Shown: positions 16,094 to 24,939 of the stretch, piece after piece | Position numbering within the stretch: the first letter of the stretch is position 1 | Layout: every line of letters starts with the position of its first letter | Source: Aquipuribacter sp051216895 | Lineage (GTDB): Bacteria > Actinomycetota > Actinomycetes > Actinomycetales > JBBAYJ01 | DNA length: 64,000 nt | Reading direction: 5' to 3' | Assembly: GCF_051216895.1 (NCBI RefSeq) | Contig: NZ_JBPKAO010000016.1 | Location: 1 to 64,000, forward strand | Program-made: the position numbers and the translations under genes | Notes under the pieces: generated by a model | Database searches by the model: none | What the model was told of the DNA's origin: nothing | The model's input: the letters and a program-made list of their open reading frames with translations, nothing else

Positions 16094-18810
16094 GTGCGGC
16101 CGCTCTCCGTCTCGACATTCGAGACGTCGTCCCGCATCCCGGCCAGCTCGGCGACCCGTCCCGGCCCGGTCCCCCGGGGCACCAGGACCCGCTCGGGGAC
16201 GACGTCGGCCCGGCTGGGGCCCGCCAGCAGGAACCCCTGCGCCACCCGGCAGCCGAGCTGCAGCAGCAGCTCGACCTGGGCGACGTCCTGCACGCCCTCG
16301 GCCACCACCGCGAGCCCGAGGTCACGCCCCAGGGCGACGATGGACCGGAGCACCACCAGGTCGCGGCGGGACACGGCCGCGGCCCGGACGAACGCCCGGT
16401 CCACCTTGAGCACGTCGATGGGCAGCCGGTGCAGGTAGGCCAACGAGGAGTACCCGGTGCCGAAGTCGTCCAGCGCCACCCTGACCCCGGTCGCCCGCAG
16501 CCGGCTCAGCAGCTCGACCGAGGCGTCCAGGTCGCGCAGCAGCAGGCTCTCGGTCACCTCCAGGGTGAGCCGCTGCGGGGGCAGCCCGTTCACAGCCAGC
16601 ACCCGCCTGACCCGGCTCACCAGGTCGTCGTCGACCAGCTGCAACGGGGACAGGTTGACCGAGATGCTGGTGGTGCGGCCGTCCCGGTGCCACCGGGCGG
16701 CCTGCTCGACGGCCCGTTCCAGCACCGAGGCACCCACCTCGACGATGAGCCCGGTCTGCTCCAGGCGTGGCACGAAGTCCACCGGGGACACCCCGGAGCC
16801 GGGCCAGCGCAGCAGCGCCTCGGCCGCGACGACCCGCCCGTCGGTCAGGTCGACCATGGGCTGGTAGACGAGCTCGAGGTCGTCGTCCTCGACCGCCGCG
16901 CGCACCCTGCGGTCCAGCTCGGTGCGGTCGACGGCCGCCTGCAGCATCGCGGGGTGGGAGACCACGACCCGCTCCCCGCCCGAGCGCTTGGCCTCGTACA
17001 TGGCCAGGTCCGCGTCGCGCAGCACGGTGTCCGCGTCGCTGCCCGGTGTCGCCACGGCCAGCCCGATGCTGGCGGCGATCCGGATCCGCCGCGTGCCCAC
17101 CGCGTAGGGCATGGCCACCTCCTGCAGCACCCGGTCGGCCACCAGGCGGACCCGGTCCACGTCGTCGTCGCAGACCATCACCGCGAACTCGTCGCCCGAC
17201 AGCCGCCCGACCACGTCGTCGTCGCCGACCGCGAACCGCAGCCGTCGCGCGGCCGCCACGAGCAGCCGGTCCCCCACGGCGTGGCCCTCGGTGTCGTTGA
17301 CGGCCTTGAACTCGTCGAGGTCGATGAACACCACCGCGGTCGGGGCGTCCTCGGCCAGCCGCAGCGCGAGCGTGCGGCCGAACCACCAGCGGTTGGGCAG
17401 TCCGGTCAGGGAGTCCAGCCGTGCCCGTCGCTCCAGCTCGCGCTGCATCCGGACCCGCTCCGACACGTCGCGCAGCACCAGGGTCAGCCCTCCCGGGACC
17501 GCGGGGGTGTCGTGCGGCTGCAGCCGGACCTCGACGTGGCGCCACCCACCGCCCGCCCGGGTCAGCCGCACCCGGTCGACGACGTCGGCCGTCCCGGCGA
17601 ACCCCCGGGCCAGCGCCTCCTCCAGCGTCGCGCGGTCCGCGGCGTGGGCGAGCTCCAGCAGCGGGCGGCCGTCCAGCTCGTCGGGTTCCAGCCCGAGCAC
17701 GGCGCGCGAGGCGGGGCTGACGAACCGGACGACCCCGTCGGCCCCGCAGACCAGGACGACGTCGGTGCTGCCGTCCACGATCGTCCGGAACCGGGTCGAG
17801 GTCTCGTGGAGCCGGTGCGCGAGGCGGCTCTGGTCCCGCAGCAGCAGCCCCGTCTGCGCGACGACCGCCACCACCAGGCTGAGCGCGAGCAGCACGACCT
17901 CGGGCTGCGGCCCGGCGGCGGGCCAGAAGCCCGTCGACCAGCGGACCGCCAGCAGCAGGATGACCGTCCCGGCCACGACCGACGGCAGCCAGGTGTGGGA
18001 CGCCTCGCCCAGCACCTCGTCCCCCGCCCGCGAGCGCCCGACCCCGCGGGGTCCCCCCGCGGCCGTCCCGAACAGGGGGCGGGTACCGATCGCCGCCGCG
18101 GCGGCGCAGACGATGGCGAAGGCCCAGGCGGCGTCGGAGGCGACGTCGAAGTCGCCGCTCATGCCACGCCGCCACGTGATGGTGTCGGCGAGCACGGCCG
18201 CGAACATCGACAGCACCAGGGGGACGAGGGCGGAGCGGTGACCGGCCCGGCTCTGCCGGAGCAGACCGACGAACAGGGCGAGCGCGACCAGGTCGAGCAG
18301 GACCCACAGCCCGACGAGCGGCTCGACCGCGCCCAGCAGACCGGCGCCGCCGGGGCGCGGGGCCGCGGCGGCCGCCGCCAGCAGCAGGACGAACGGCCCG
18401 ACCGTCAGCGCCCAGCCGTCCAGGACCAGCATCAGCGCGCGGTCGGCGCTGCGGCGCACCCCCGGCGACAGGGCGAGCGCACCGAGCAGCAGCAGGTACA
18501 CCGCCCCTCTGGCCACCGCCCCCCAGGTGTGGGCCCCGTGGTCGCCCGTGACCACGACCAGCCCTCCGAGCGGGGCCAGGGACGCGGCCACCAGCCACGC
18601 CCGCCGCTCGGCCCCCGTGGAGCGGAGCCCACGGACGCACAGGGCCAGGGCGTACACGACGAGCAGGGCCGCCAGCAGGGCGTTGCGCCCGGGACCGGTG
18701 ACGTCGGGGTCGGCGTCCTGACGAGCCACCAGGACGACGGCGAGCACGGCCGCCGGGGCGAGCACCAGGCACACCAGGGCCCGGGTCGCTCCCGCGACGG
18801 CGTCGCTCAT
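16090..18810 (-). CDS. membrane PAS-GGDEF-EAL protein (cyclic-di-GMP turnover)
   Basis: 906 aa. Residues ~1-315 hold about eight to ten membrane helices (MASE-like sensor). A PAS domain follows at ~335-455 (FRTIVDGSTDVVLVCGADG, with the PAC end VLRDVSERVRMQ), then GGDEF at ~465-630 and EAL at ~645-890. The cyclase site is RLSGDEFAV (residues 538-542): the first Gly is Ser, a variant that is sometimes active. The EAL site is intact: AAEALLRW (Glu 664), NLSPLQL, EVTESLLL, LDDFGTGYSSL, KVDRAFV, AEGVQ. Net phosphodiesterase activity is therefore likely. It lies between ilvD and ilvB on the same strand; a functional link to BCAA synthesis is not evident. Confidence 0.93.
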   Translation of the reverse strand: MSDAVAGATRALVCLVLAPAAVLAVVLVARQDADPDVTGPGRNALLAALLVVYALALCVRGLRSTGAERRAWLVAASLAPLGGLVVVTGDHGAHTWGAVARGAVYLLLLGALALSPGVRRSADRALMLVLDGWALTVGPFVLLLAAAAAAPRPGGAGLLGAVEPLVGLWVLLDLVALALFVGLLRQSRAGHRSALVPLVLSMFAAVLADTITWRRGMSGDFDVASDAAWAFAIVCAAAAAIGTRPLFGTAAGGPRGVGRSRAGDEVLGEASHTWLPSVVAGTVILLLAVRWSTGFWPAAGPQPEVVLLALSLVVAVVAQTGLLLRDQSRLAHRLHETSTRFRTIVDGSTDVVLVCGADGVVRFVSPASRAVLGLEPDELDGRPLLELAHAADRATLEEALARGFAGTADVVDRVRLTRAGGGWRHVEVRLQPHDTPAVPGGLTLVLRDVSERVRMQRELERRARLDSLTGLPNRWWFGRTLALRLAEDAPTAVVFIDLDEFKAVNDTEGHAVGDRLLVAAARRLRFAVGDDDVVGRLSGDEFAVMVCDDDVDRVRLVADRVLQEVAMPYAVGTRRIRIAASIGLAVATPGSDADTVLRDADLAMYEAKRSGGERVVVSHPAMLQAAVDRTELDRRVRAAVEDDDLELVYQPMVDLTDGRVVAAEALLRWPGSGVSPVDFVPRLEQTGLIVEVGASVLERAVEQAARWHRDGRTTSISVNLSPLQLVDDDLVSRVRRVLAVNGLPPQRLTLEVTESLLLRDLDASVELLSRLRATGVRVALDDFGTGYSSLAYLHRLPIDVLKVDRAFVRAAAVSRRDLVVLRSIVALGRDLGLAVVAEGVQDVAQVELLLQLGCRVAQGFLLAGPSRADVVPERVLVPRGTGPGRVAELAGMRDDVSNVETESGRT

Positions 18811-18903
18811 GTCAGTCCGTTCCGTGCGGTCGTCGGGTCCGTGTGCTGATCATGACCGATCCGAGCCGTCACGGGGAGGTGCTGGGAGCACCCTCGTCCT
18901 GTC

Positions 18904-18919
18904 CGGCCCCCCGGGGCCG
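18904..18919 (-). terminator. hairpin downstream of ilvD
   Basis: Inverted repeat CGGCCCC-CC-GGGGCCG, 12 nt past the ilvD stop on the minus strand, within the 120-bp gap to the GGDEF-EAL gene. Short loop and no U-run. Confidence 0.35.
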
Positions 18920-18930
18920 ACCGGGGGACC

Positions 18931-20628
18931 TCAGCCGGTGACCGCGCCGAGGCTCGCCGACCCGACCGTCCGCACGTACTTGGACAGCACCCCGCGCCGC
19001 GGCCGCGGCGTCGGCGCGACGTAGGCCTGCCGGCGCCGGTCCAGCTCGGCGTCGTCCACGTGCAGGTCGAGCAGGCCGCGCGCGACGTCGAGGGTGATGG
19101 TGTCGCCGTCCTGCACGAGCCCGATCGGGCCGCCGTCGACCGCCTCGGGCGCGACGTGCCCGACGCACAGGCCGGTCGTGCCGCCGGAGAACCGGCCGTC
19201 GGTCAGCAGCAGGACGTCCTTGCCGAGACCGGCCCCCTTGATGGCACCGGTGATGGCGAGCATCTCGCGCATCCCCGGGCCGCCCTTGGGGCCCTCGTAG
19301 CGGATGACCACGACGTCGTTCGCCACGATGGTGCCGTCCTCCAGGGCGTCCATCGCGGCCCGCTCGCCGTCGAACACCCGGGCGGTGCCGGTGAACACGT
19401 CGGAGTCGAACCCCGCGCTCTTCACCACGGCGCCCTCCGGGGCCAGGCTGCCGTGCAGGATCGTGATGCCGCCCGTGGCGTGGATGGGCTCGGTGAGCGC
19501 CCGGATCACGGTGCCGTCGGGGCTGGGTGCCTTCAGGGCGAGCAGGTCCTCGCGCAGCGTGCGGCCGCTGATGGTCAGGCAGTCCCCGTTCAGCAGGTCG
19601 GCCTCGAGCAGGGCCTGCAGCACGACGGGCACGCCGCCGATGCGGTCGACGTCGCTCATCACGTGGCGACCGAAGGGCTTGAGGTCACCGATGTGCGGGA
19701 CCTTGGCGCCGATCCGGCTGAAGTCCGCGAGGGTCAGGGGCACCTCTGCCTCGTTGGCGATGGCCAGCAGGTGCAGCACGGCGTTGGTGGAGCCACCGAA
19801 GGCCATGACCACGGCAATGGCGTTCTCGAAGGCCTCGTGGGTGAGGATCTGCCGGGCGGTGATGCCCTTCTCGAGCATGGCGACCACGGCCTCGCCCGAG
19901 CGCTTGGCGAACCCGTCGCGGCGCCGGTCGATGGCGGGCGGGGCCGCGCTGCCCAGCAGGCTCAGCCCGAGCGCCTCGCCGACGCTGGCCATCGTGTTGG
20001 CGGTGTACATCCCCCCGCAGGCACCCTCGCCCGGGCAGATGGCGCGCTCGATGGCGTCGACGTCCTCGAGGCTCATCAGCCCGGCGGCGCAGGCCCCGAC
20101 GGCCTCGAACGCGTCGATGATGGTGACCTCGCGCTCGCTGCCGTCCGACATCTTGGCCAGGCCCGGCATGATCGAGCCGGCGTAGACGAACGCCGCGGCC
20201 ACGTCGAGACGGGCGGCGGCCATCATCATCCCGGGCAGGGACTTGTCGCAGCCGGCCAGCAGAACGGCGCCGTCGAGACGCTCGGCCTCCATCACGGTCT
20301 CGACGGAGTCGGCGATCACCTCGCGGCTCACCAGGCTGAAGTGCATGCCCTCGTGGCCCATGGAGATCCCGTCGGAGACGCTGATGGTGCCGAACTCCAT
20401 CGGGAACCCGCCGGCGGCGCGGACCCCCTCCTTGGCCGAGCCGGCCAGGCGCTGCAGGCTCAGGTTGCAGGGCGTGATCTCGTTCCAGCTGCTGGCGATG
20501 CCGATCTGCGGCTTGTCGAAGTCGTCGTCGCCCATCCCGACGGCCCGGAGCATGCCGCGGGCGGCCGTGCGCTCCAGACCGTCCGTGACGTCACGGGAAC
20601 GGGGCCGTCGGTCCACCTGCTCTGCCAT
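18931..20628 (-). CDS. ilvD: dihydroxy-acid dehydratase
   Basis: 565 aa Fe-S enzyme converting dihydroxyisovalerate and dihydroxymethylvalerate to the 2-keto acids. Seen: the three cluster cysteines in ITPCNLSLQRLA, LAGCDKSLPGMMMAAARLD and CPGEGACGGMYTANTMAS, and the C-terminal DGRFSGGTTGLCVGHVAPEA. About 565 aa is typical of the actinobacterial/plant-type enzyme. The ATG at 20628 lies 6 nt after TACGCT, hence leaderless. A longer in-frame extension would translate the 29-bp tandem repeats and is rejected. Confidence 0.96.
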   Translation of the reverse strand: MAEQVDRRPRSRDVTDGLERTAARGMLRAVGMGDDDFDKPQIGIASSWNEITPCNLSLQRLAGSAKEGVRAAGGFPMEFGTISVSDGISMGHEGMHFSLVSREVIADSVETVMEAERLDGAVLLAGCDKSLPGMMMAAARLDVAAAFVYAGSIMPGLAKMSDGSEREVTIIDAFEAVGACAAGLMSLEDVDAIERAICPGEGACGGMYTANTMASVGEALGLSLLGSAAPPAIDRRRDGFAKRSGEAVVAMLEKGITARQILTHEAFENAIAVVMAFGGSTNAVLHLLAIANEAEVPLTLADFSRIGAKVPHIGDLKPFGRHVMSDVDRIGGVPVVLQALLEADLLNGDCLTISGRTLREDLLALKAPSPDGTVIRALTEPIHATGGITILHGSLAPEGAVVKSAGFDSDVFTGTARVFDGERAAMDALEDGTIVANDVVVIRYEGPKGGPGMREMLAITGAIKGAGLGKDVLLLTDGRFSGGTTGLCVGHVAPEAVDGGPIGLVQDGDTITLDVARGLLDLHVDDAELDRRRQAYVAPTPRPRRGVLSKYVRTVGSASLGAVTG

Positions 20629-20634
20629 CCGGCC

Positions 20635-20640
20635 AGCGTA
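20635..20640 (-). promoter_or_regulatory. leaderless -10 of ilvD
   Basis: TACGCT on the minus strand, 6 nt before the ilvD ATG, no Shine-Dalgarno. Confidence 0.55.
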
Positions 20641-20689
20641 GGACGCCGCCGTCCCGCCCCGCCCACCCGTCCCAGGTTGCACGGGTCGG

Positions 20690-20820
20690 TCTGGTCGGCG
20701 CGGACGGGTGGGCGGGTGGCACACAGTCTGGTCGGCGCGGGCGGGTGGCACACGGTCTGGTCGACGCGGGCGGGTGGCACACGGTCTGGTCGACGCGGGC
20801 GGGTGGCACACGGTCTGGTC
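20690..20820. repeat. 29-bp tandem repeat array
   Basis: Units begin with TCTGGTCG at 20690, 20727, 20756, 20785 and 20814. The last three intervals are exactly 29 bp; the first is 37 bp. Units end in GGGTGGCACACGG and are nearly identical. They run directly into the left arm of the palindromic element at 20803. There are no spacers, so this is a tandem repeat and not a CRISPR. Confidence 0.9.
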
Positions 20821-20868
20821 GCGAATCTGCGGGTAGGGAGCCCAGATCACGACCGCTGCGTGTGCCAT
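20803..20868. repeat. 66-bp palindromic element, copy A
   Basis: Two 24-nt arms separated by 18 nt. The left arm starts GTGGCACACGGTCTGGTC; the complement of the right arm starts ATGGCACACGCAGCGGTC; 16 of 24 positions pair. It ends 35 bp before the ATG of the AbiEi/DUF559 gene. A second element of exactly the same size follows that gene (21948-22013). It resembles REP/MITE-like intergenic palindromes. Confidence 0.75.
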
Positions 20869-20903
20869 GGGGGCGGGGCGGGGCGGCGGGGGCGGGGCTG
20901 TGG

Positions 20904-21926
20904 ATGACGTCTGCGGGCGAGGCCCGCGATGGCCGACGGTGGGGCGTGGACGAGAGGCTCGCGCGGATGGCGGCGGGGCGGCAAGGCCTGGTCATGGCCG
21001 GGGACTGCGTCGCGGCGGGGGTCAGCCGGGCCACCGTCAGATGGGCCGTCGCCAGCGGCAGCCTGGTGGCCGTCGGGAGGGGCGCCTGGGTGGGCGTCGA
21101 GACGTGGGAGTCGGCGGATGCTCGCTCGCGACACCTGCTCGCCCTCCGGGCGGCGCTGCACAGGTGCCCCGGGGCCGTGGCCACCGCCGAGAGCGCAGCG
21201 ATCGTGTGGGACCTGCCGCTGCCGGGACCACCGCCGGCGCTGCCGGTCCTGCTGCGCCCGCGCTCCACGGACCGGCCCGAGCGGGGCGGCCGTTCCGGCG
21301 GGGTGCTCACCCGCCGCGCATGGCTCGAGGGGGACGAGGTCGCCCGGCACCGCGGCGTGCTCGTGACCACGCCGGCGCGCACCTTCGTGGACCTGTGCCG
21401 TGGGTCGTCCCTGCCGTGGTCGCTGGCCGTGGCGGACGCTGCGAGGCGACGCCACGGGTGCACCCGGGACGAGCTCCTCGACGCCGCCGACCGACGTCCG
21501 TCGGCGGCAGGTCACGCGAGGGCCCGGCGGGTCGCGGCCGTCGCCGAGTCCCTGGTGGAGTCTCCGCTGGAGTCGGTCGCGCGCGGGGTCCAGTTGGAGC
21601 TGGGGCTTCCGCTGCCGGAGGTGCAGGTGTGGATCGGTCGGCAGAGGCCCGAGTTCAGGGTCGACATGCTGGTCAGGTGCTTCGCCGTCGTCGTCGAGGC
21701 CGACGGGCGCCTGAAGTACGACGGACCGACGGCGCGGACAGGGCAGGCGTGGCAGGACAAGCGCCGGCTGGACCGGTTGCTGACCCTCGGCTACGACTGC
21801 CAGCCCTTCGTCGCCGCGGACAGCCACCGCCCCAGGGCCTGGGGCCGCGAGCTGCTGGCCACCTTCGCCCGGTCCTGCCGGAGGCTCGGCCGACCTCCCC
21901 CTCGGCTAGACCTCCCGTGGGCATGA
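20904..21926 (+). CDS. AbiEi-like winged-helix / DUF559 nuclease-like protein
   Basis: 340 aa. The N-terminus (residues ~15-60) is a winged helix as in AbiEi antitoxin-like proteins: QGLVMAGDCVAAGVSRATVRWAV..GSLVAVGRGAW. The C-terminal part (~225-320) resembles DUF559/Vsr-like PD-(D/E)xK domains: FRVDMLV, then AVVVEADGRLKYDG, then DKRRLDRLLTLGY. No AbiEii toxin gene is adjacent, so it is an orphan of a very common actinobacterial family with uncertain role. The start could also be GTG at 20946 (VDERLARMAAG). The gene is flanked on both sides by 66-bp palindromes. Confidence 0.75.
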   Translation: MTSAGEARDGRRWGVDERLARMAAGRQGLVMAGDCVAAGVSRATVRWAVASGSLVAVGRGAWVGVETWESADARSRHLLALRAALHRCPGAVATAESAAIVWDLPLPGPPPALPVLLRPRSTDRPERGGRSGGVLTRRAWLEGDEVARHRGVLVTTPARTFVDLCRGSSLPWSLAVADAARRRHGCTRDELLDAADRRPSAAGHARARRVAAVAESLVESPLESVARGVQLELGLPLPEVQVWIGRQRPEFRVDMLVRCFAVVVEADGRLKYDGPTARTGQAWQDKRRLDRLLTLGYDCQPFVAADSHRPRAWGRELLATFARSCRRLGRPPPRLDLPWA

Positions 21927-21947
21927 CCGCGACCCGCTGCAGGCCAG

Positions 21948-22013
21948 GTGGCACACGGTCTGGTCGTGATCGCGCCGTCCATGGGCTCGGATCGCGACCA
22001 CTGCGCGTGCCAC
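21948..22013. repeat. 66-bp palindromic element, copy B
   Basis: Two 24-nt arms (21948-21971 and 21990-22013) pairing at 19 of 24 positions, with an 18-nt centre. The left arm starts with the same GTGGCACACGGTCTGGTC as copy A. It starts 21 bp after the stop of the AbiEi/DUF559 gene. Confidence 0.8.
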
Positions 22014-22073
22014 GGACGTCACGGACGGGCCGGACGCCACGGACGCCACGGACGCCACGGACGGGCCGGGCGG
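22011..22073. repeat. 9-bp tandem repeats upstream of the sugar-dehydrogenase lipoprotein gene
   Basis: Seven degenerate copies of CACGGACGC (variants end in T or G, or begin GCC), starting inside the right end of palindrome B and ending about 40 bp before the next start codon. Confidence 0.8.
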
Positions 22074-22115
22074 GCCGGGGTGCGGGGGGCCGGGCGCGGC
22101 CCGCAGGATGGGGGG

Positions 22116-23348
22116 ATGGGACGCCACCGGTCCGGGACCGTGACCGCCGCCGCCGCCGCCGCCGCCGCGACTGTCCTGCTCGCGGGGTGCGCGGGCAGCA
22201 CGCCGGAGGCCCCGGCACCGTCGCCGGCCACCGAGGCGACCGTCGCGGCACCGACGTCGACCGCGCCGTCCGCCCTTGCGGTCGAGCCCACCGGGCCCCC
22301 CACCAGCGCGGCGCCGGCGCCGGAGCCCACGACGACCGCCCGCGCCGCGGCGTCGGGCACGCCCGACGTCGACTCCGCCAGCGACCTCGTCACGGGCCTG
22401 CAGGTGCCGTGGGACCTGGCCTTCCTGCCCGACGGCAGCGCGCTGGTGACCCTGCGGGACGAGGCCCGGGTGCTGCGTGTGACCGCCGACGGGGCGACGA
22501 ACGAGGTGACGGCGGACGGGGACGACGGCCGGGTGACGGGCGTCGCACCGGGCGGCGAGGGCGGGTTGCTGGGCGTCACCACCGACGCCACCGCGCAGCA
22601 CGTGTTCGTGTACCTGACGGGGGCGGACGACAACCGCGTGGTCCGGTACGCCTGGGACGAGCGGGCCGACGCGCTCACCGACCCGGTGCCGGTCGTCACG
22701 GGCATCCCCCGCTCCGAGGTCCACAACGGCGGGCGGATCGACCTGGGTCCGGACGGGATGCTCTACGTGGCCACCGGGGACGCGCGCGACACCGCTGCGG
22801 CCCCCGACCCCGACAGCCTGGCGGGCAAGGTGCTGCGGGTCACCGTCGACGGCGACCCGGCCCCCGACAACCCGGACCCCGCCTCGCCGGTCTTCTCCAG
22901 CGGGCACCGCAACGTGCAGGGGATCGGCTGGTCGACCGACGGCACCATGTGGGCGTCGGAGTTCGGCCAGAGCACCACCGACGAGCTCAACGTCGTGCGG
23001 GCCGGTGCGGACCACGGCTGGCCAGAGGTCGAGGGCGTGGGCGGGGTGGACGGGCTGACCGACCCGGTGGTCACCTGGGGCACCGACGAGGCCTCGCCGA
23101 GCGGGATCGCCGTCACCGACGACGCCGTCTACCTGGCCGCCCTGCGGGGCCAGCGGCTGTGGCGGGTGCCGATCGCCGACGGGGCGGTGACCGGTGAACC
23201 TGAGCCCCTGCTCGACGGGCTCGGCCGGTTGAGGCACGTCGAGGTCGCCCCCGACGGGAGCCTGTGGGTGCTCACGAGCAACACCTTCCGCGGCGAACCG
23301 CGCGACGGCGACGACCGGCTGGTGCGCGTCCCCCTGACCCGGCCGTGA
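22116..23348 (+). CDS. PQQ-type glucose/sorbosone dehydrogenase-family lipoprotein
   Basis: 410 aa. Lipoprotein signal peptide with lipobox LLAGC at about residues 21-25, then a long Ala/Pro/Thr linker (~26-85) and a six-bladed beta-propeller of the GSDH family: LQVPWDLAFLPDGSALV, GGEGGLLGVT, VHNGGRIDLGPDGMLYVATGDARD, GHRNVQGIGW, WASEFGQSTTDELNVV. His in VHNGG and the Arg/Asn of GHRN are the usual PQQ-site positions. It probably acts on the outer face of the membrane; real sugar oxidation is not guaranteed, since many family members have no proven substrate. GGGGG precedes the ATG. Confidence 0.87.
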   Translation: MGRHRSGTVTAAAAAAAATVLLAGCAGSTPEAPAPSPATEATVAAPTSTAPSALAVEPTGPPTSAAPAPEPTTTARAAASGTPDVDSASDLVTGLQVPWDLAFLPDGSALVTLRDEARVLRVTADGATNEVTADGDDGRVTGVAPGGEGGLLGVTTDATAQHVFVYLTGADDNRVVRYAWDERADALTDPVPVVTGIPRSEVHNGGRIDLGPDGMLYVATGDARDTAAAPDPDSLAGKVLRVTVDGDPAPDNPDPASPVFSSGHRNVQGIGWSTDGTMWASEFGQSTTDELNVVRAGADHGWPEVEGVGGVDGLTDPVVTWGTDEASPSGIAVTDDAVYLAALRGQRLWRVPIADGAVTGEPEPLLDGLGRLRHVEVAPDGSLWVLTSNTFRGEPRDGDDRLVRVPLTRP

Positions 23349-23389
23349 CCTGACCGGCGCGGCCGCGCACCACCCGACCCGGTCCCCCC

Positions 23390-23409
23390 CGTCCGGTCCG
23401 GACCGGACG
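23390..23409. terminator. convergent terminator palindrome
   Basis: Perfect 20-bp palindrome (CGTCCGGTCC followed by its complement) between the convergent lipoprotein gene and gatB. It could terminate both directions. No U-run. Confidence 0.5.
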
Positions 23410-23427
23410 AGGAGGACCGGCAGCGCC

Positions 23428-24939
23428 TCAGCCGGCCGCGCGCTCCAGCACCAGCTCGCGCACCCGGGCCGCGTCGGCCTGGCCGCGCATCTCCTTCATG
23501 ACCGCCCCGATGATCGCCCCGGCCGCCTGGACCTTGCCGGCGCGGATCTTGTCGACCACGTCGGGGTTGGCCGCCAGGGCCCGGTCGACGGCGGAGTTGA
23601 GCGCACCGTCGTCGGACACGACCTCCAGGCCGCGGGCCGTGGCCACGTCGGACGGGTCGCCCTCGCCGGCCAGCACACCGTCGAGCACCTGCCGCGCCAT
23701 CGAGTCCGTCAGCCGCCCGGAGTCGACCAGACCCTGCAGCTCGGCCACCTGCGCGGGCGTCACGGCCATCTCCGCGAGGTCGGTGCCGTCGTTCTTGGCG
23801 CGGCGCGCGAGCTCGCCCATCCACCACTTGCGGGCGGCCTGGGGCGTCGCGCCGGCCTCGACCGTGGCGCCGACCAGGTCGAGCGCGTCGGCGTTGACGA
23901 CGTCGCGCATCTCCATGTCGGCGAAGCCCCAGTCGGCCTGCAGCCGCTTGCGCCGGGCGGCGGGCGGCTCGGGCAGGCGCGAACGCAGCCGCTCCACCCA
24001 CTCCGCGTCGGGCTGGACGGGTACCAGGTCTGGCTCGGGGAAGTAGCGGTAGTCGTCGGCGTCGGACTTGGGCCGCCCCGACGTGGTGACACCGGTGTCC
24101 TCGTGGAAGTGCCGCGTCTCCTGGGTGACGGTGCCGCCCGCGAGCAGCACGCCCGCCTGGCGGCCGACCTCGAAGCGGACGGCCCGCTCGACCGAACGCA
24201 GCGAGTTGACGTTCTTGGTCTCGGTGCGCGTGCCGAGCGGGTGCTCCGGCGTGGGGCGCAGCGACAGGTTGGCGTCGCAGCGCAGGTTGCCCCGCTCCAT
24301 CTTCACGTCGGAGACGCCCAGGGTGCGCAGCAGCTCCCGGAGCGTGCCGACGTAGGCCTTGGCGACCTCGGCGACCCGGGCACCCGTGCCCTCGACCGGA
24401 CGGGTGACGATCTCGATGAGGGGGATGCCGGCCCGGTTGTAGTCGACCAGCGAGTAGTCGGCGCCGTGGATCCGGCCCGTGGCGCCACCCACGTGGGTGG
24501 ACTTGCCGGTGTCCTCCTCCATGTGGGCCCGCTCGATCTCGACCCGGACGACCTCGCCGTCCTCGAGCTCCACGTCCAGGTAGCCGTCGACGGCGATGGG
24601 CTCGTCGTACTGCGAGGTCTGGAAGTTCTTGGGCATGTCCGGGTAGAAGTAGTTCTTCCGCGCGAACCGCCCGTACGGCGCGATCGAGCAGTTGAGCGCG
24701 AGGCCGATCGTGATGGCGTGGTCGACGGCCTGGGCGTTCAGCACCGGCAGCGCACCGGGCAGGCCCAGGCAGACCGGGCAGGTCTGGCTGTTGGGCTCCG
24801 CGGCGAAGGAGTGCGCGCAGCCGCAGAACATCTTGGTCGCGGTCGACAGCTCGACGTGCACCTCGAGGCCGAGGACCGGGTCGAACTGCGCGACGGCGTC
24901 CTCGTACGACAGGACGGGGGTCTCGGTGGTCGTGCTCAT
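23428..24939 (-). CDS. gatB: Asp-tRNA(Asn)/Glu-tRNA(Gln) amidotransferase subunit B
   Basis: 503 aa. Kinase-like cradle domain plus C-terminal helical YqeY-like tail domain. With GatA and GatC it amidates mischarged Glu-tRNA(Gln) and/or Asp-tRNA(Asn). Seen: LGLEVHVELSTATKMFCGCAHSF and CPVCLGLPGALP (zinc cysteines), APYGRFARKNYFYPDMPKNFQTSQYDEPIA, and MEEDTGKSTH. ATGA overlap with gatA, transcribed gatC-gatA-gatB. Confidence 0.97.
   Translation of the reverse strand: MSTTTETPVLSYEDAVAQFDPVLGLEVHVELSTATKMFCGCAHSFAAEPNSQTCPVCLGLPGALPVLNAQAVDHAITIGLALNCSIAPYGRFARKNYFYPDMPKNFQTSQYDEPIAVDGYLDVELEDGEVVRVEIERAHMEEDTGKSTHVGGATGRIHGADYSLVDYNRAGIPLIEIVTRPVEGTGARVAEVAKAYVGTLRELLRTLGVSDVKMERGNLRCDANLSLRPTPEHPLGTRTETKNVNSLRSVERAVRFEVGRQAGVLLAGGTVTQETRHFHEDTGVTTSGRPKSDADDYRYFPEPDLVPVQPDAEWVERLRSRLPEPPAARRKRLQADWGFADMEMRDVVNADALDLVGATVEAGATPQAARKWWMGELARRAKNDGTDLAEMAVTPAQVAELQGLVDSGRLTDSMARQVLDGVLAGEGDPSDVATARGLEVVSDDGALNSAVDRALAANPDVVDKIRAGKVQAAGAIIGAVMKEMRGQADAARVRELVLERAAG

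Noticed and set aside
20690..20820. Possible CRISPR array
   Set aside because: Units are directly abutting with no unique spacers and there are no cas genes; it is a tandem repeat derived from the palindromic element.
20629..20868. N-terminal extension of ilvD
   Set aside because: It would translate the 29-bp repeats into a DQTVCHPP-like repetitive peptide; family length and the -10 element support ATG 20628.
20904..21926. Type IV toxin-antitoxin operon
   Set aside because: Only the AbiEi-like helix-turn-helix is present; no AbiEii nucleotidyltransferase toxin gene is adjacent and the C-terminus looks nuclease-like.
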